From assembly GCA_050258035.1 (NCBI GenBank), contig JBLMYA010000071.1, positions 1 to 64,000 of the forward strand: a DNA stretch of 64,000 bases, read 5' to 3'. This DNA is from DATBLE01 sp050258035 (GTDB lineage Bacteria; Actinomycetota; Thermoleophilia; Gaiellales; Gaiellaceae). This document shows positions 53,140 through 61,231 of the stretch, piece by piece (the stretch's first letter is position 1; each line of letters starts with the position of its first letter). The position numbers and the translations under genes were made by a program. The notes below the pieces were generated by a model. The model was not told the origin of the DNA, did no database searches, and was given only the letters and a program-made list of their open reading frames with translations.

Positions 53140-53306
53140 CTGGGCCCCAGGCGGCGGTTGCCCACGAGCTCTGCCACCCGCGGGTTCCCAATCATTCGCG
53201 GTTGTTCTGGATGCTGCTCGAGCGGCATCGACCGCACCGGCGCGACCGGCGCGCCCGGCTGCGCGAGTACGGGCTCGAGCTCCTGGCGTTCACACCGTCG
53301 CAGTGA
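53140..53306 (+). pseudogene. YgjP/M48-like metallopeptidase, C-terminal fragment
   Basis: The plus strand encodes AVAHELCHPRVPNHSRLFWM followed by a basic helix and LREYGLELLAF, ending at TGA 53304-53306. This is the zinc-binding HExxH helix and C-terminus of YgjP-like (DUF45/SprT-like) metallopeptidases, in which VxHELxHLxxxNHxxxFW is diagnostic. The N-terminal half is absent. It meets the cold-shock fragment head to head near 53130. Confidence 0.55.
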
Positions 53307-53384
53307 GGTCTTGCCACTCGGTTGGCCGGATCCCGGCGACGAGCGCCGGGCGGGCCCGCTCCGAATCCGGTACAAAGGCAGGAC

Positions 53385-53774
53385 ATGGCTGGGCGTGCGA
53401 AGTTGAGGCTGGTGACCGCCCGGGGCGGGCTCGATCAGATGATCGAGCCCTGGGAGTGGACGGTGAGCCCTGACGCGGGCATCGACCTCGACGGCCTCGA
53501 CGTCGATCGCGACGACCTCATGGTGAGAGTGCTCGGAGCTCTCGAGGCCGACCTCCGCGCTCACGGCGTCGGAGGGATCTCCTACGATGCGGAACGCTGC
53601 TGTCTCGGCTCGACGTTCCAGGTCCACCTCGACCCGGATCGGAGCCCGTCGATCACGGACGCGGTAGAGGCCGGCCGGGAGATCCTCGCGGCCGCGTTCG
53701 CGAGTGCCGGTGTCTCTGCGGATGTGGTCGCCGTCAGCGCCGTCCGCGGCGGTGACGCCAGCAAGCTCCCCTAG
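53385..53774 (+). CDS. Small hypothetical protein
   Basis: A 129-residue protein from ATG 53385, preceded by AAAGGCAGG. It is acidic and strand-helix in pattern (LVTARGGLDQMIEPWEWTVS, and DRDDLMVRVLGALEADLRAHGVGG), with a single CC pair (AERCCLGSTFQV) in the middle. No membrane segments or signal peptide are seen and no family is recognised. It is convergent with a methyltransferase gene. Confidence 0.55.
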   Translation: MAGRAKLRLVTARGGLDQMIEPWEWTVSPDAGIDLDGLDVDRDDLMVRVLGALEADLRAHGVGGISYDAERCCLGSTFQVHLDPDRSPSITDAVEAGREILAAAFASAGVSADVVAVSAVRGGDASKLP

Positions 53775-53796
53775 AACCTCGAAGGGGGCAAACCGG

Positions 53797-54729
53797 TCAG
53801 CCCTGCTGGGCAGGGCTGCGGAGAGGCTTCTGAGCGGCGAGTGCGGGGAATGTTCCGTGCTCGGCGAGGATGGAGGCGATGCGCTGGAGATGCGCGAGGG
53901 TCCGGTCGACCAGCTTCCGTCCGTACCGGCGGACGACGTCATCGTCGCGCATCTGGTAGAGGGCCTGCACGTGTTCCCATGTCGGCATCGTCTCGACGAT
54001 GATGTCGTGCGACTCGACGACCCGAAAGCCCTCGCGGCTGAAGATGCCCGGCCAGTCGGTGACCAGCTCGGCGGCCGAGTGGTAGAGCACCGCGCGAAGC
54101 TCCCGGTCGTCATCCGGCGACAACCGTGTCCGCAGCGCGAGATCTGAGAAGCCGACATGCCCTCCGGGGCGCAACATCCGGTGCAGCTCGCTCACCAGCA
54201 GGCTCTTGTCGGCTTCGGTGACGCAGATGTCGCCGGCGGCCTCCAGGCAGACGATGGCGTCGAACGACTCGTCCGGGAAGCCGAGTGCGCGAGCGTCACC
54301 ACGCTGGACGACCACGCGATCCCCGAGGTCGCGGTCGGAGATCAACTCGTTTCCCTGGCGGACCTGCTCTCGACTGATGTTCACACCCGTGACCCGGCAC
54401 CCGTAGCGCTGCGCGATCCGAATTGCCGGAGCGGCGAGGCCGCAGCCGACATCGAGCACGTTCTCGGCCGTCTCGACTCGCGCCAGCCCGGCGACCAAGT
54501 CGGTGTGTGCCGTGAGCGCCTCGTCCAGGCTCCGCTCGCCGTTCGAGAAGTAGCCGAGATGGAAGCTGTCACCGTAGAAGAGGCGCCCGTCTCTGGTGAT
54601 CAGATCGAAGTACGCGCCGACGCTCCGGGCTGTTCGCCTGCCCCGGATCACGATGGGCGCGTGCATGGCGGCCGCCGCCCGCGCCTTGCGAACGCAGCCG
54701 ATCAGGCCTTCCTCTTGCCACGTCGCCAT
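53797..54729 (-). CDS. SAM-dependent methyltransferase (UbiE/tocopherol-type)
   Basis: A 310-residue enzyme. An N-terminal segment of about 85 residues (SVGAYFDLITRDGRLFYGDS, then FHLGYFSNGERS) precedes motif I VLDVGCGLAAPAIRIAQ, the acidic-loop region VTGVNISREQV, motif DARALGFPDESFDAI and HRMLRPGGHVGFSDLAL. The pattern is that of class I methyltransferases acting on small hydrophobic or phenolic substrates such as tocopherol or sterols. ATG 54729 is chosen over GTG 54735. It has no coupled neighbour. Confidence 0.75.
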   Translation of the reverse strand: MATWQEEGLIGCVRKARAAAAMHAPIVIRGRRTARSVGAYFDLITRDGRLFYGDSFHLGYFSNGERSLDEALTAHTDLVAGLARVETAENVLDVGCGLAAPAIRIAQRYGCRVTGVNISREQVRQGNELISDRDLGDRVVVQRGDARALGFPDESFDAIVCLEAAGDICVTEADKSLLVSELHRMLRPGGHVGFSDLALRTRLSPDDDRELRAVLYHSAAELVTDWPGIFSREGFRVVESHDIIVETMPTWEHVQALYQMRDDDVVRRYGRKLVDRTLAHLQRIASILAEHGTFPALAAQKPLRSPAQQG

Positions 54730-54866
54730 CAGCACTCGCGCTGCCAGCTCGACTCTCCCTTCCGCGGATCAGGCCGAGGCTCGCCGCAGCACCAGCACCT
54801 CTGATGCTTCCAGCATACGGCGTATACCTGCGGGCGCCCCGGCAAGAGAGTCCTGCGGGTACAGGC

Positions 54867-55133
54867 TCAGGCGCCGGTTGGCGGACTGTCCACGCTTTGA
54901 CCGTGCCAGGTGCGCGCGCACCCCGTCGAGCAGAACGGGTCGCCGTTCTTGACGGCGACCTCGGGACGGCTGCTCCGACAGTTCACGCAACATCCGTCTC
55001 GCCGCACGGGAGGATCCGCTCGGAACGGGCGCTGGTCGCCCAACCTCGAGCGGGTCTCCTCCGCCAGGTTCCCGTAGCGGTTGATCGATGTGTCCGGCGG
55101 GGCACTCCACCGACCGCGACCTGGCGGATTCAT
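54867..55133 (-). CDS. Small zinc-binding protein
   Basis: An 88-residue protein. The C-terminal part has CCVNCRSSRPEVAVKNGDPF, then CSTGCARTWHG. This is a C-x2-C...C-x3-C treble-clef-like zinc site common in small actinobacterial proteins. The N-terminal 50 residues are Pro/Arg-rich and probably disordered. ATG 55133 is taken as start; longer GTG starts are possible. Function unknown; nucleic-acid or protein binding is the usual guess for such sites. Confidence 0.55.
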   Translation of the reverse strand: MNPPGRGRWSAPPDTSINRYGNLAEETRSRLGDQRPFRADPPVRRDGCCVNCRSSRPEVAVKNGDPFCSTGCARTWHGQSVDSPPTGA

Positions 55134-55465
55134 CCGAACCTCCGTCTCCCTATCCGGCAGCCGGGCCGCCACGTCGGGTCGGAGGCCAGGGGACGAGCAC
55201 GAGCTGCGTTCGTCGAGCAGCCTACCCGGTTTCCACGATCGGGCAGGGCCGGACGCCGCAAGGTTGTTCCCGTCGAGCCTCTGACAGTCGACGACGAGCG
55301 CGACGCCTCGGCACTGAAATGCGACGGCCGCGGCGACGAGTGGGATCGGCGCACGCGGGCGACCGACGGTCTCTTGCTGCTACCCTGAGCGAACCAGAGC
55401 GAGTCCGGATTGCGCAGGAGCGCCTTCCTTGCCCGTTCACGACGGAGTAAGGGAGGTGTTTTTTT
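55134..55465. other. Control region between zinc-protein and cold-shock genes
   Basis: About 330 bases with divergent genes on each side. No gene is supported. Long leader sequences are usual for cold-shock genes and this region could hold one. Immediately before the cold-shock ATG are GGGAGG (55451-55456) and a run of seven T (55459-55465), an unusual spacer in such GC-rich DNA. Confidence 0.4.
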
Positions 55466-55672
55466 ATGGCCAACGGAACCGTGAAGTGGTTCAACGATAC
55501 GAAGGGGTATGGGTTCATCACCCCGGACGAGGGCTCGAAGGATCTCTTCGTGCATCACTCGAGCATCACCGGCGAAGGCTTCAAGTCCCTCGCCGAAGGC
55601 GCGCGCGTCTCGTACGAGCAGCGCGAGGGTGAAAAGGGTCCCGAAGCGACGAACGTCGCCACGGTCGCCTAG
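55466..55672 (+). CDS. cspA: Cold-shock protein (CspA family)
   Basis: A 68-residue single cold-shock domain of standard length. RNP1 is KGYGFITPDEG (residues 13-23) and RNP2 is DLFVHHSSI (27-35). The ending GPEATNVATV also fits the fold. It binds single-stranded RNA and DNA and melts RNA structure at low temperature or in growth change. ATG 55466 has GGGAGG upstream, separated by a T7 run. A hairpin terminator begins eight bases after the stop. Confidence 0.95.
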   Translation: MANGTVKWFNDTKGYGFITPDEGSKDLFVHHSSITGEGFKSLAEGARVSYEQREGEKGPEATNVATVA

Positions 55673-55679
55673 AAATGCC

Positions 55680-55708
55680 GAGCGCCCGTCGTCAGCCGGC
55701 GGGCGCTC
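55680..55708 (+). terminator. Rho-independent-type terminator after the cold-shock gene
   Basis: A perfect nine-base-pair stem gagcgcccg / cgggcgctc with an 11-base loop starts eight bases after the cold-shock stop and is followed by ctt. Its place argues that the CarD-type gene starts downstream (GTG 55768) rather than at ATG 55675, which would be inside it. Confidence 0.6.
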
Positions 55709-55767
55709 CTTACGAGACCTGCGACAAAGGGGCCGGGATCGCCGAGGAACAGGAGAAACTCACGCGC

Positions 55768-56265
55768 GTGGGCATCGGCGACACTGTGGTGTACGCCCCG
55801 CACGGAGTCGGTCGGGTCGTCGCCTGCGAGCAGAAGCTGGTGGGGGGCGCCCGACGCGACTGCGTCGTCGTCGACCTCGCCGCGGGCCTGCGCGTCACGC
55901 TCTCCCTCGCGGATGCTGAGGAGCGACTGCGCGCAGTGGTGGACGAGAGGGAACTCGAGGACGTTCGCAGGACACTGTCGTCTGCGTCAGGTGACCGCGA
56001 CATGCCGTGGACGAAGCGCATCAAGGAGAGCAAGTCGAAACTCGCCGCGGGGCGCGCGACCGATCTCGCGGAGATCGTCCGTGACGGCGATCGCCTCGAG
56101 CGCGCCCAGAGGGGGGCATCGCTTTCTCACGGGGAACGTGACGTCTACCGCCGGGCGCGTGCGCTGCTCATCGACGAGTTGTGCTCGGCACGCGGGATCA
56201 GCGAGGACGAGGCCGAAGCCTGGATCGAAGCGCAGATCGCGCTTCCTGACGGAAAAGGGGACTGA
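55768..56265 (+). CDS. carD: CarD/CdnL-type RNA polymerase-binding regulator
   Basis: A 165-residue protein from GTG 55768. The N-terminal Tudor-like RNA polymerase interaction domain shows GIGDTVVYAPHGVGRVVAC and VVVDLAAGLRVTLSLADAEE. The helical C-terminal domain has DMPWTKRIKESKSKLAAGRA, with the Trp typical of CarD's DNA-minor-groove wedge, and SLSHGERDVYRRARALLIDE. CarD stabilises open complexes at many promoters. Length fits the family. GTG 55768 was chosen since the upstream ATG 55675 falls within a terminator stem; AGGAG lies about 12 bases before it. The next gene begins one base after its stop. Confidence 0.85.
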   Translation: MGIGDTVVYAPHGVGRVVACEQKLVGGARRDCVVVDLAAGLRVTLSLADAEERLRAVVDERELEDVRRTLSSASGDRDMPWTKRIKESKSKLAAGRATDLAEIVRDGDRLERAQRGASLSHGERDVYRRARALLIDELCSARGISEDEAEAWIEAQIALPDGKGD

Positions 56266-56266
56266 A

Positions 56267-56449
56267 ATGGCCCAGAAGAAGTCACGCCAGACATTCGAGA
56301 AGCTCAAGCGAGAGCAAGCGGTGAGAGAACGCCGAGCGCGGAAACAGGAGCGCAGAGCAGCGGCTCGGCTCGGGAAAGCCTCTGTGACGGCCTCCGCCGA
56401 CCCGGCCCCGGACGAGGAGGGGGGCGTCGATCCTGACCCGGGCAGCTGA
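56267..56449 (+). CDS. Small highly charged protein downstream of CarD
   Basis: A 60-residue protein from ATG 56267 with a GGAAAAGGGG site. The first 38 residues are basic helix (KKSRQTFEKLKREQAVRERR, then ARKQERRAAARLG). The rest is an acidic, probably disordered tail (DPAPDEEGGVDPDPG). Such peptides occur often in actinobacteria and may bind RNA or ribosomes; this is inference. It is separated from carD by one base, so the two are cotranscribed. Confidence 0.6.
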   Translation: MAQKKSRQTFEKLKREQAVRERRARKQERRAAARLGKASVTASADPAPDEEGGVDPDPGS

Positions 56450-56462
56450 ACGGGGCGCGTCC

Positions 56463-56618
56463 GTGTTTCGGGGCAGGACCGCCGTCAAAGCGGGTTCTGA
56501 CGGCTACGGGTTCGTGGAGACCGTCGCATACGCGCTCGCGGATGGGAGTCTTGCGCTCGAGGCGGTCGACGTGATGCTGCCGGGCGTCGACAGAGAGGCA
56601 GAAGAGGAAGCCGGATGA
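56463..56618 (+). CDS. Very small hypothetical protein
   Basis: A 51-codon frame from GTG 56463 ending in an ATGA overlap with the next start. The product (VFRGRTAVKAGSDGYGFVET, then VAYALADGSLALEAVDVMLP) has alternating strands and an acidic end (DREAEEEAG). The overlap and 14-base spacing from the preceding stop support expression as part of the same unit. No family recognised. Confidence 0.4.
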   Translation: MFRGRTAVKAGSDGYGFVETVAYALADGSLALEAVDVMLPGVDREAEEEAG

Positions 56619-56836
56619 CCAGTCCCGAGCAGCGGAACTTCGAAGAGATCGAGCGGCTCGAAGCGCTCCTCGCCGCGTTGAGGGCAAACGCCGGCACCGC
56701 TCGGGAGACGGAGGCGATCCGCGAGATCGGTCTCGAGATCGCGATCGCCGTCCGCGAGGTGGGTGCGATGCTCGTCAACGTCGGCTGGGAGCAGTCGTAC
56801 GCCGTACAGAAGGACGACTCCGGCACCGGGGAGTGA
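56615..56836 (+). CDS. Small hypothetical protein
   Basis: A 73-residue acidic protein from ATG 56615 in an ATGA overlap. It is largely helical (NFEEIERLEALLAALRANAG, then EAIREIGLEIAIAVREVG), with a likely coiled-coil first half and an acidic end. It is the last gene of the carD-linked run. No family recognised. Confidence 0.5.
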   Translation: MTSPEQRNFEEIERLEALLAALRANAGTARETEAIREIGLEIAIAVREVGAMLVNVGWEQSYAVQKDDSGTGE

Positions 56837-56967
56837 GGTTGCATCGAGAGGCGGAGCGTGCCTGCTCGCCCGACAGCAGATCACAGGGTCTCGCATCTCG
56901 CTCCACCCTTCGCCCCAGAAAGGGTCTGAGGGGGCATCCTCGAAGCTTCAGCTGCCGGGGCTACCGC

Positions 56968-58863
56968 CTATTTCGTGACCCGGGGGTCTCCCCGGTGGGC
57001 TCGGGCAGACGCGGCGGCGAGCCTTGCCCCGAGCTTGGCCGGCTGCGGAGCAGCGGCCCAAAGACCCAGGGCAGGGTTGGCGAGGTACATGAATTGCCGG
57101 CCGTTCCGGTCGAGGCGCGGGCCGGTGGGCGTCGAGGCGTCGACGCAGAGGAGGGCGAGCTCCGGGGCCAGGGGCCGCCAGCCGTAGCCGACCCGCTCGA
57201 GCTCGCCGTTTGAGAGGCCCCCTCGGCTGGGGTCGGTACAGTACGTAATCCGGAAGCGGCCCTCGCTGCTGCCGTGGATCAGGTGCGCAGCGGCGCCGAG
57301 GTTCGCGGCCAACTCCGGGTCGGCCTCGACCGCCTCGAGCACGGCGGCCGCGCCGCGGTAGCCGTGGCGGCGGATGAGGACGTCGACCGCCGCATCTTCC
57401 CCGAAGCGGACGACGCCCGGCGCGAGGACGACGAGTTCGCAGTCGTCCGCGAGCGCCATGCGGGTTCGGTAGACGGCCTTGTTCGCGAGCCAGGTGCTCC
57501 GGAACTCCGCCGGGTCGAGCCAGCAAGCCACCCGGTGGAGCGGTTCCGGGACGACCTCGATGTTGCGGCGGGCGGAGAGGGTCGCGGCCGCACGGAAGGC
57601 GGCGCCGCCGGACTCGGCGGAGCCACCGCGGCCGGCGAACAGCCCCCGGTGCACGATTCCATCGGGCGCATCCTCGATCACCGTCAGCAGCCACAGCACC
57701 TCGACGCGGGCGGCCAGGTACCGGTCGAAGGCGGCGTCGACGGCGTCGCGGACGGGGCTCTCGATGCGACCCATGATCGTCTCCAGGTTGCAGACGGCGC
57801 CCAGGAAGTGGCTGCGATCGATCGTGGCGGCACCGCCGAGGCCGACCACGAGGTTCTTCGTGAAGTTCGCCATTCCGACCACCTCGTGCGGGACGACCTG
57901 TCCGATCGAGACGATCAGATCCCAGCCGGCGAGCAGCTGTCCGTCCACGTCGACCGGGATCGTCGTCGCCAGGCGACCCGAGGAGAGGGCGGCGACCTCG
58001 TCGGCGGCTATCTCCCCCAGCCGGACGAGGCCGTCACGCAGACGGTGCACGAGGATCCGCTCGAAGGGAACGCGGCCGCCGAAGAGCAGCTCGGTCTCGT
58101 CGCGCGTCATCGCGGCGTGCGTGCCGGTCGCCGGTAGCACGGCGACGTCGCACCCGGCTGCGGTCAGCGTCTCGAAGAGGATCCCGGCGGTCTCGCCTGC
58201 CCGGGAGTGGAGCCTCGTGTGGTCGGGCGGGACGAGTAGCACCCGCCGCGCGCCGGAGGAGAGGATCTCCGTCTCGGCGATCGCGCGGACGAACGCCTCG
58301 AGCTCGTCCGGGCCGATCGATCGATCGTCTCCGCCGTCGGCGAGCAAAGGCGCGGCACCCGTGCCGGCGCGCAGCGTCGCGACCGCCGCCTCGGCCGCGG
58401 CCAGGACCGAGGCCTGGTCGGCATCGGCGGGGATCACCGCGACGTCGGTCTCGCCGGCCGCCGGCGGCTCGAGCGTCTCGAACTGGCTCTCGACCAACCC
58501 CGCCGGCATGAAGTGTCCGCCGCGCGCGTGGAGCCGCCTTTCGACCTCGGCGCGGTCGACGAGGAGATGCAGGAAGCGGACGCTCCCGGCGCGGCGGAGG
58601 GCGTCGCGGTACGGGCGCTTCAGCGCCGAGCAGGCGACGACCACCCGCTCCTCGTTCCGCATCGCCTGTCGGAGGCCGGCAAGCCACGGCCAGCGGTCGG
58701 CATCGTCGAGCGGGACGCCGGAGGCCATCTTCGCGACGCTGGCCGGGGAGTGGAAGTCGTCACCCTCGAGGAACGGCGCGCCGAGGCGCTCTGCCAGGGC
58801 CGCCCCCACCGTCGACTTGCCGGAGCCGGTCACGCCCGTGACGACGACGCGGTCAGGCGTCAC
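56968..58863 (-). CDS. Gluconokinase fused to a LarA-type nickel racemase/epimerase domain
   Basis: A 631-residue two-domain enzyme. Residues 1-165 are a full gluconokinase: P-loop GVTGSGKST (10-18), KMASGVPLDDADRWPWL, CSALKRPYRDALR and GHFMPAGLVESQFETLEPP. Residues about 200-631 are a LarA/DUF2088-type domain: DHTR (214-217), ATGTH (His249), PHEVVGM (His326), NFTKN (Lys336), RSH (His352). His326-Lys336-His352 spacing (10 and 16) equals that of LarA His174-Lys184-His200, so it should bind the nickel-pincer cofactor. A gluconate/mannonate 2-epimerase coupled to gluconate phosphorylation is the simplest reading. GTG 58863 overlaps the UxaC stop (GTGA). Cofactor genes larBCE are not in the window. 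Confidence 0.8.
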   Translation of the reverse strand: MTPDRVVVTGVTGSGKSTVGAALAERLGAPFLEGDDFHSPASVAKMASGVPLDDADRWPWLAGLRQAMRNEERVVVACSALKRPYRDALRRAGSVRFLHLLVDRAEVERRLHARGGHFMPAGLVESQFETLEPPAAGETDVAVIPADADQASVLAAAEAAVATLRAGTGAAPLLADGGDDRSIGPDELEAFVRAIAETEILSSGARRVLLVPPDHTRLHSRAGETAGILFETLTAAGCDVAVLPATGTHAAMTRDETELLFGGRVPFERILVHRLRDGLVRLGEIAADEVAALSSGRLATTIPVDVDGQLLAGWDLIVSIGQVVPHEVVGMANFTKNLVVGLGGAATIDRSHFLGAVCNLETIMGRIESPVRDAVDAAFDRYLAARVEVLWLLTVIEDAPDGIVHRGLFAGRGGSAESGGAAFRAAATLSARRNIEVVPEPLHRVACWLDPAEFRSTWLANKAVYRTRMALADDCELVVLAPGVVRFGEDAAVDVLIRRHGYRGAAAVLEAVEADPELAANLGAAAHLIHGSSEGRFRITYCTDPSRGGLSNGELERVGYGWRPLAPELALLCVDASTPTGPRLDRNGRQFMYLANPALGLWAAAPQPAKLGARLAAASARAHRGDPRVTK

Positions 58864-60260
58864 AGCCCGAACCAGGTCACGGCGTTGTCGAGGCAAACGC
58901 CACGCACGATCGCCGAGAGCAGGTCGAGGTCCGGTGGGATCAGGCCGGCATCGGCGTCGCGGCCGAGCGTGTCGCAGAGGATGCGCCGGAAGAGCTCGTG
59001 GCGGGTCATCGAGACGAGCGAGCGCGAGTCGGTGACCATCCCCGTGAAGCCGGCGAGGCGGCCGGTACGCGACAGCTGGTTGAGCTGCCGGCGAATTCCG
59101 TCCTCGTGGTCGTTGAACCACCACGGGGGGCCCCACTGCACGAGCGGCGTCGCACCGGGTCGCGAGAACGCGCCTGCAACGGTGGCGAACAGTGTGTCGT
59201 CGGCGGGGTCGGCGTTGTACAGGACCATCCGGGGGAGCGTGCCTCCACGCTCGAGGTTCGCCAGCAGGCGGACCAGCCCGGGCCCCTGGCGGATGTCGTC
59301 GACGGCATCGGCGCCTGCATCGTGCCCGAGGAGCTCGAGGATGCGAGGGGACACGTCGCGCCGCGCTCCGAGGTGCACTTGCATCACGCCGTCCTGGCCC
59401 GCGGCGAGGCGGGCGGCGTGCATGACGACCTCGAGCAGGGCGGCCTCCTGCTCGGAGGCGGAGGGCGCCTCACCGGACCGCACGCGTCGCACGGCGGAAT
59501 CGGCCAGCCGAGGATCGTGGTCGGCGTCCGGGAGGGAGGCGAGCCCGTGGTCGCTCGCGCGGCAGCCGAGCTCGACAAACCCCTCGTGAGCCGTTGTCAG
59601 GGCGGCGAGCAGCGAATCGAGGTCATCGACCCGGACGTCGGAGGCGACCCCGAGCCCGTCCGCCCACGCGTTCCAGGCGGGCGGATCGTCGAGCAGCCGA
59701 TGGGCTGCGTCCGGCCGGAAGGTGGGGATCATCCACGGCGCGCCCCCGGCCCCGCCGCCCAGCAGGCGGTGCGCAGAGAGGTCGTCGCACGGGTCGTCCG
59801 TCGTCGCGACCGTAGAGACACCGAAGCGCGCCAAGAGCGTCCGCGCCGGCAGGCCGGGGAGGAGACGGTTGGCCTCGTCCCAGATCTCGCGCGCCGTCCG
59901 GGGCCCGAGCGGCAGGTCGATCCCGAAGACCCGCCGGAGCTCGAGATGCGTCCAGACGTACAGCGGGTTGCGTACCAGCCCGGGGACGGTCTCCGCCCAC
60001 GCCGCGAACCGCTCCCACGGATCGGCCTCGCCGGTGACCAGCCGTTCGTCGAAGCCGGCCAGGCGCATCGCGCGCCACTTGTAATGGTCGTCCTCGAGCC
60101 AGAGGTCGGTCAGCGTCTCGAACACGCGGTTCTCCGCGATGTCAGTGGGCGAAAGGTGGTTGTGGAGGTCGACGATCGGCAGCCGCTCGGCGACGCCGTG
60201 GAAGAGCGCGCAGGCCGTCTCGCCGGAGAGGAGGAAGTCGTCGTGCAGGAAGCCGGCCAC
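58860..60260 (-). CDS. uxaC: Glucuronate isomerase (UxaC)
   Basis: A 466-residue amidohydrolase-fold isomerase of normal length. The metal-binding HxH is in IVDLHNHLSPTDIA near residue 31. Family segments include FETLTDLWLEDDHYKWRAMR, ARFGVSTVATTDDPCDDL, GVMQVHLGARRDVS and GMVTDSRSL. It interconverts D-glucuronate with D-fructuronate, and D-galacturonate with D-tagaturonate. GTG 60260 lies 12 bases after the stop of the SDR gene and its own stop overlaps the kinase-epimerase start. The three form one operon for uronate breakdown. Confidence 0.9.
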   Translation of the reverse strand: MAGFLHDDFLLSGETACALFHGVAERLPIVDLHNHLSPTDIAENRVFETLTDLWLEDDHYKWRAMRLAGFDERLVTGEADPWERFAAWAETVPGLVRNPLYVWTHLELRRVFGIDLPLGPRTAREIWDEANRLLPGLPARTLLARFGVSTVATTDDPCDDLSAHRLLGGGAGGAPWMIPTFRPDAAHRLLDDPPAWNAWADGLGVASDVRVDDLDSLLAALTTAHEGFVELGCRASDHGLASLPDADHDPRLADSAVRRVRSGEAPSASEQEAALLEVVMHAARLAAGQDGVMQVHLGARRDVSPRILELLGHDAGADAVDDIRQGPGLVRLLANLERGGTLPRMVLYNADPADDTLFATVAGAFSRPGATPLVQWGPPWWFNDHEDGIRRQLNQLSRTGRLAGFTGMVTDSRSLVSMTRHELFRRILCDTLGRDADAGLIPPDLDLLSAIVRGVCLDNAVTWFGL

Positions 60261-60272
60261 GCGCTGGGCCCG

Positions 60273-61070
60273 TCAGATCGAGCCGGCGGCGAAGCCCCCG
60301 TCGACGACGATCTCGGCGCCGGTGATGAACCGGCCGGCGTCGCTCGCGAGCAGGAGCACTGCGCCGGCCAGGTCGTCAGGGTCGCCGAACCGCCCAATCG
60401 GCGTGTGGGCCATGATTGCCGCGATCCGCTCGGCGTCGAGAATCGCGCGGTTCTGCTCCGCCGGGAAGAACCCGGGCACGAGCACATTGCAGCGAATCCC
60501 GTGCGGGCCCCACTCACGGGCGAGGCTGCGGGTCAGGTTGTGGACGGCCGCCTTCGTCATCGAGTAGGTGAACACCCGCGAGAGAGGGGTCAGAGCCGAC
60601 TCGCTGCCCACGTTGATGATGCTCGCACCCTCGCCGGAGGCGGTTGCCCGCTCGACGAAGTACCGCCCGAACTCCTGGCAGCTGCGTGCGACTGCGAGCT
60701 GGTTGACGGCGACGATTCGCTCCATCTCGGCGTCGTCGATTTCCAGGAACGGTGTCGCAGAGTTGGCGCCGGCACCGTTCACGAGCACGTCGACCCGACC
60801 GTGCGAGCCGAGTACGCGCTCGACGAGCGCGCGGAGCTCGGCCCGGCTGGACACGTCACACCGTACGAAGACGACGTCGCCGCCGCCGTCGCGCAGGCGC
60901 TCGGCCACCTGCTCGCCGCGCTCCGGGTCTCGGCCGACGACCACGGCCCGCGCACCCGCCGTGGCAAGCGCCGCCGCCATCCTGCTCCCGAGCACACCGG
61001 TCCCTCCGACGACCACCGCGACCCGCCCGTCGAGCGCAAAGGACGCAGGAATCCCGGCTGCCGAGGCCAC
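60273..61070 (-). CDS. uxuB: SDR-type D-mannonate oxidoreductase (fructuronate reductase)
   Basis: A 265-residue classical SDR. The NAD(P) site is VVVGGTGVLGSRMAAAL, followed by VNGAGANSATPF. The catalytic Ser is in VGSESALTPLS and Tyr/Lys in YSMTKAAVHNL. The late segment VPGFFPAEQNRAILD, then IMAHTPIGRFG and GAEIVVDGGFAAGS, strongly recalls the Bacillus-type SDR mannonate oxidoreductase (UxuB/YjmF), which reduces D-fructuronate to D-mannonate. GTG 61070 is the start. It is the first gene of the operon, so it would make D-mannonate for the downstream kinase-epimerase. Confidence 0.75.
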   Translation of the reverse strand: MASAAGIPASFALDGRVAVVVGGTGVLGSRMAAALATAGARAVVVGRDPERGEQVAERLRDGGGDVVFVRCDVSSRAELRALVERVLGSHGRVDVLVNGAGANSATPFLEIDDAEMERIVAVNQLAVARSCQEFGRYFVERATASGEGASIINVGSESALTPLSRVFTYSMTKAAVHNLTRSLAREWGPHGIRCNVLVPGFFPAEQNRAILDAERIAAIMAHTPIGRFGDPDDLAGAVLLLASDAGRFITGAEIVVDGGFAAGSI

Positions 61071-61231
61071 CGCCCAATCCTACGGAGTCCCGATCGATTG
61101 CCCGGCCGGCGAGCTCGCGTCTTCTGCACACCCCGAGACACCGCGCTTGCCCGTGCACGGGCGGCGGCTATCTGAAAGGGTCGGCTCGGTTGACGGCAGG
61201 CCCGAGCTGCGACCGAGAATAGGAGGGCTAG

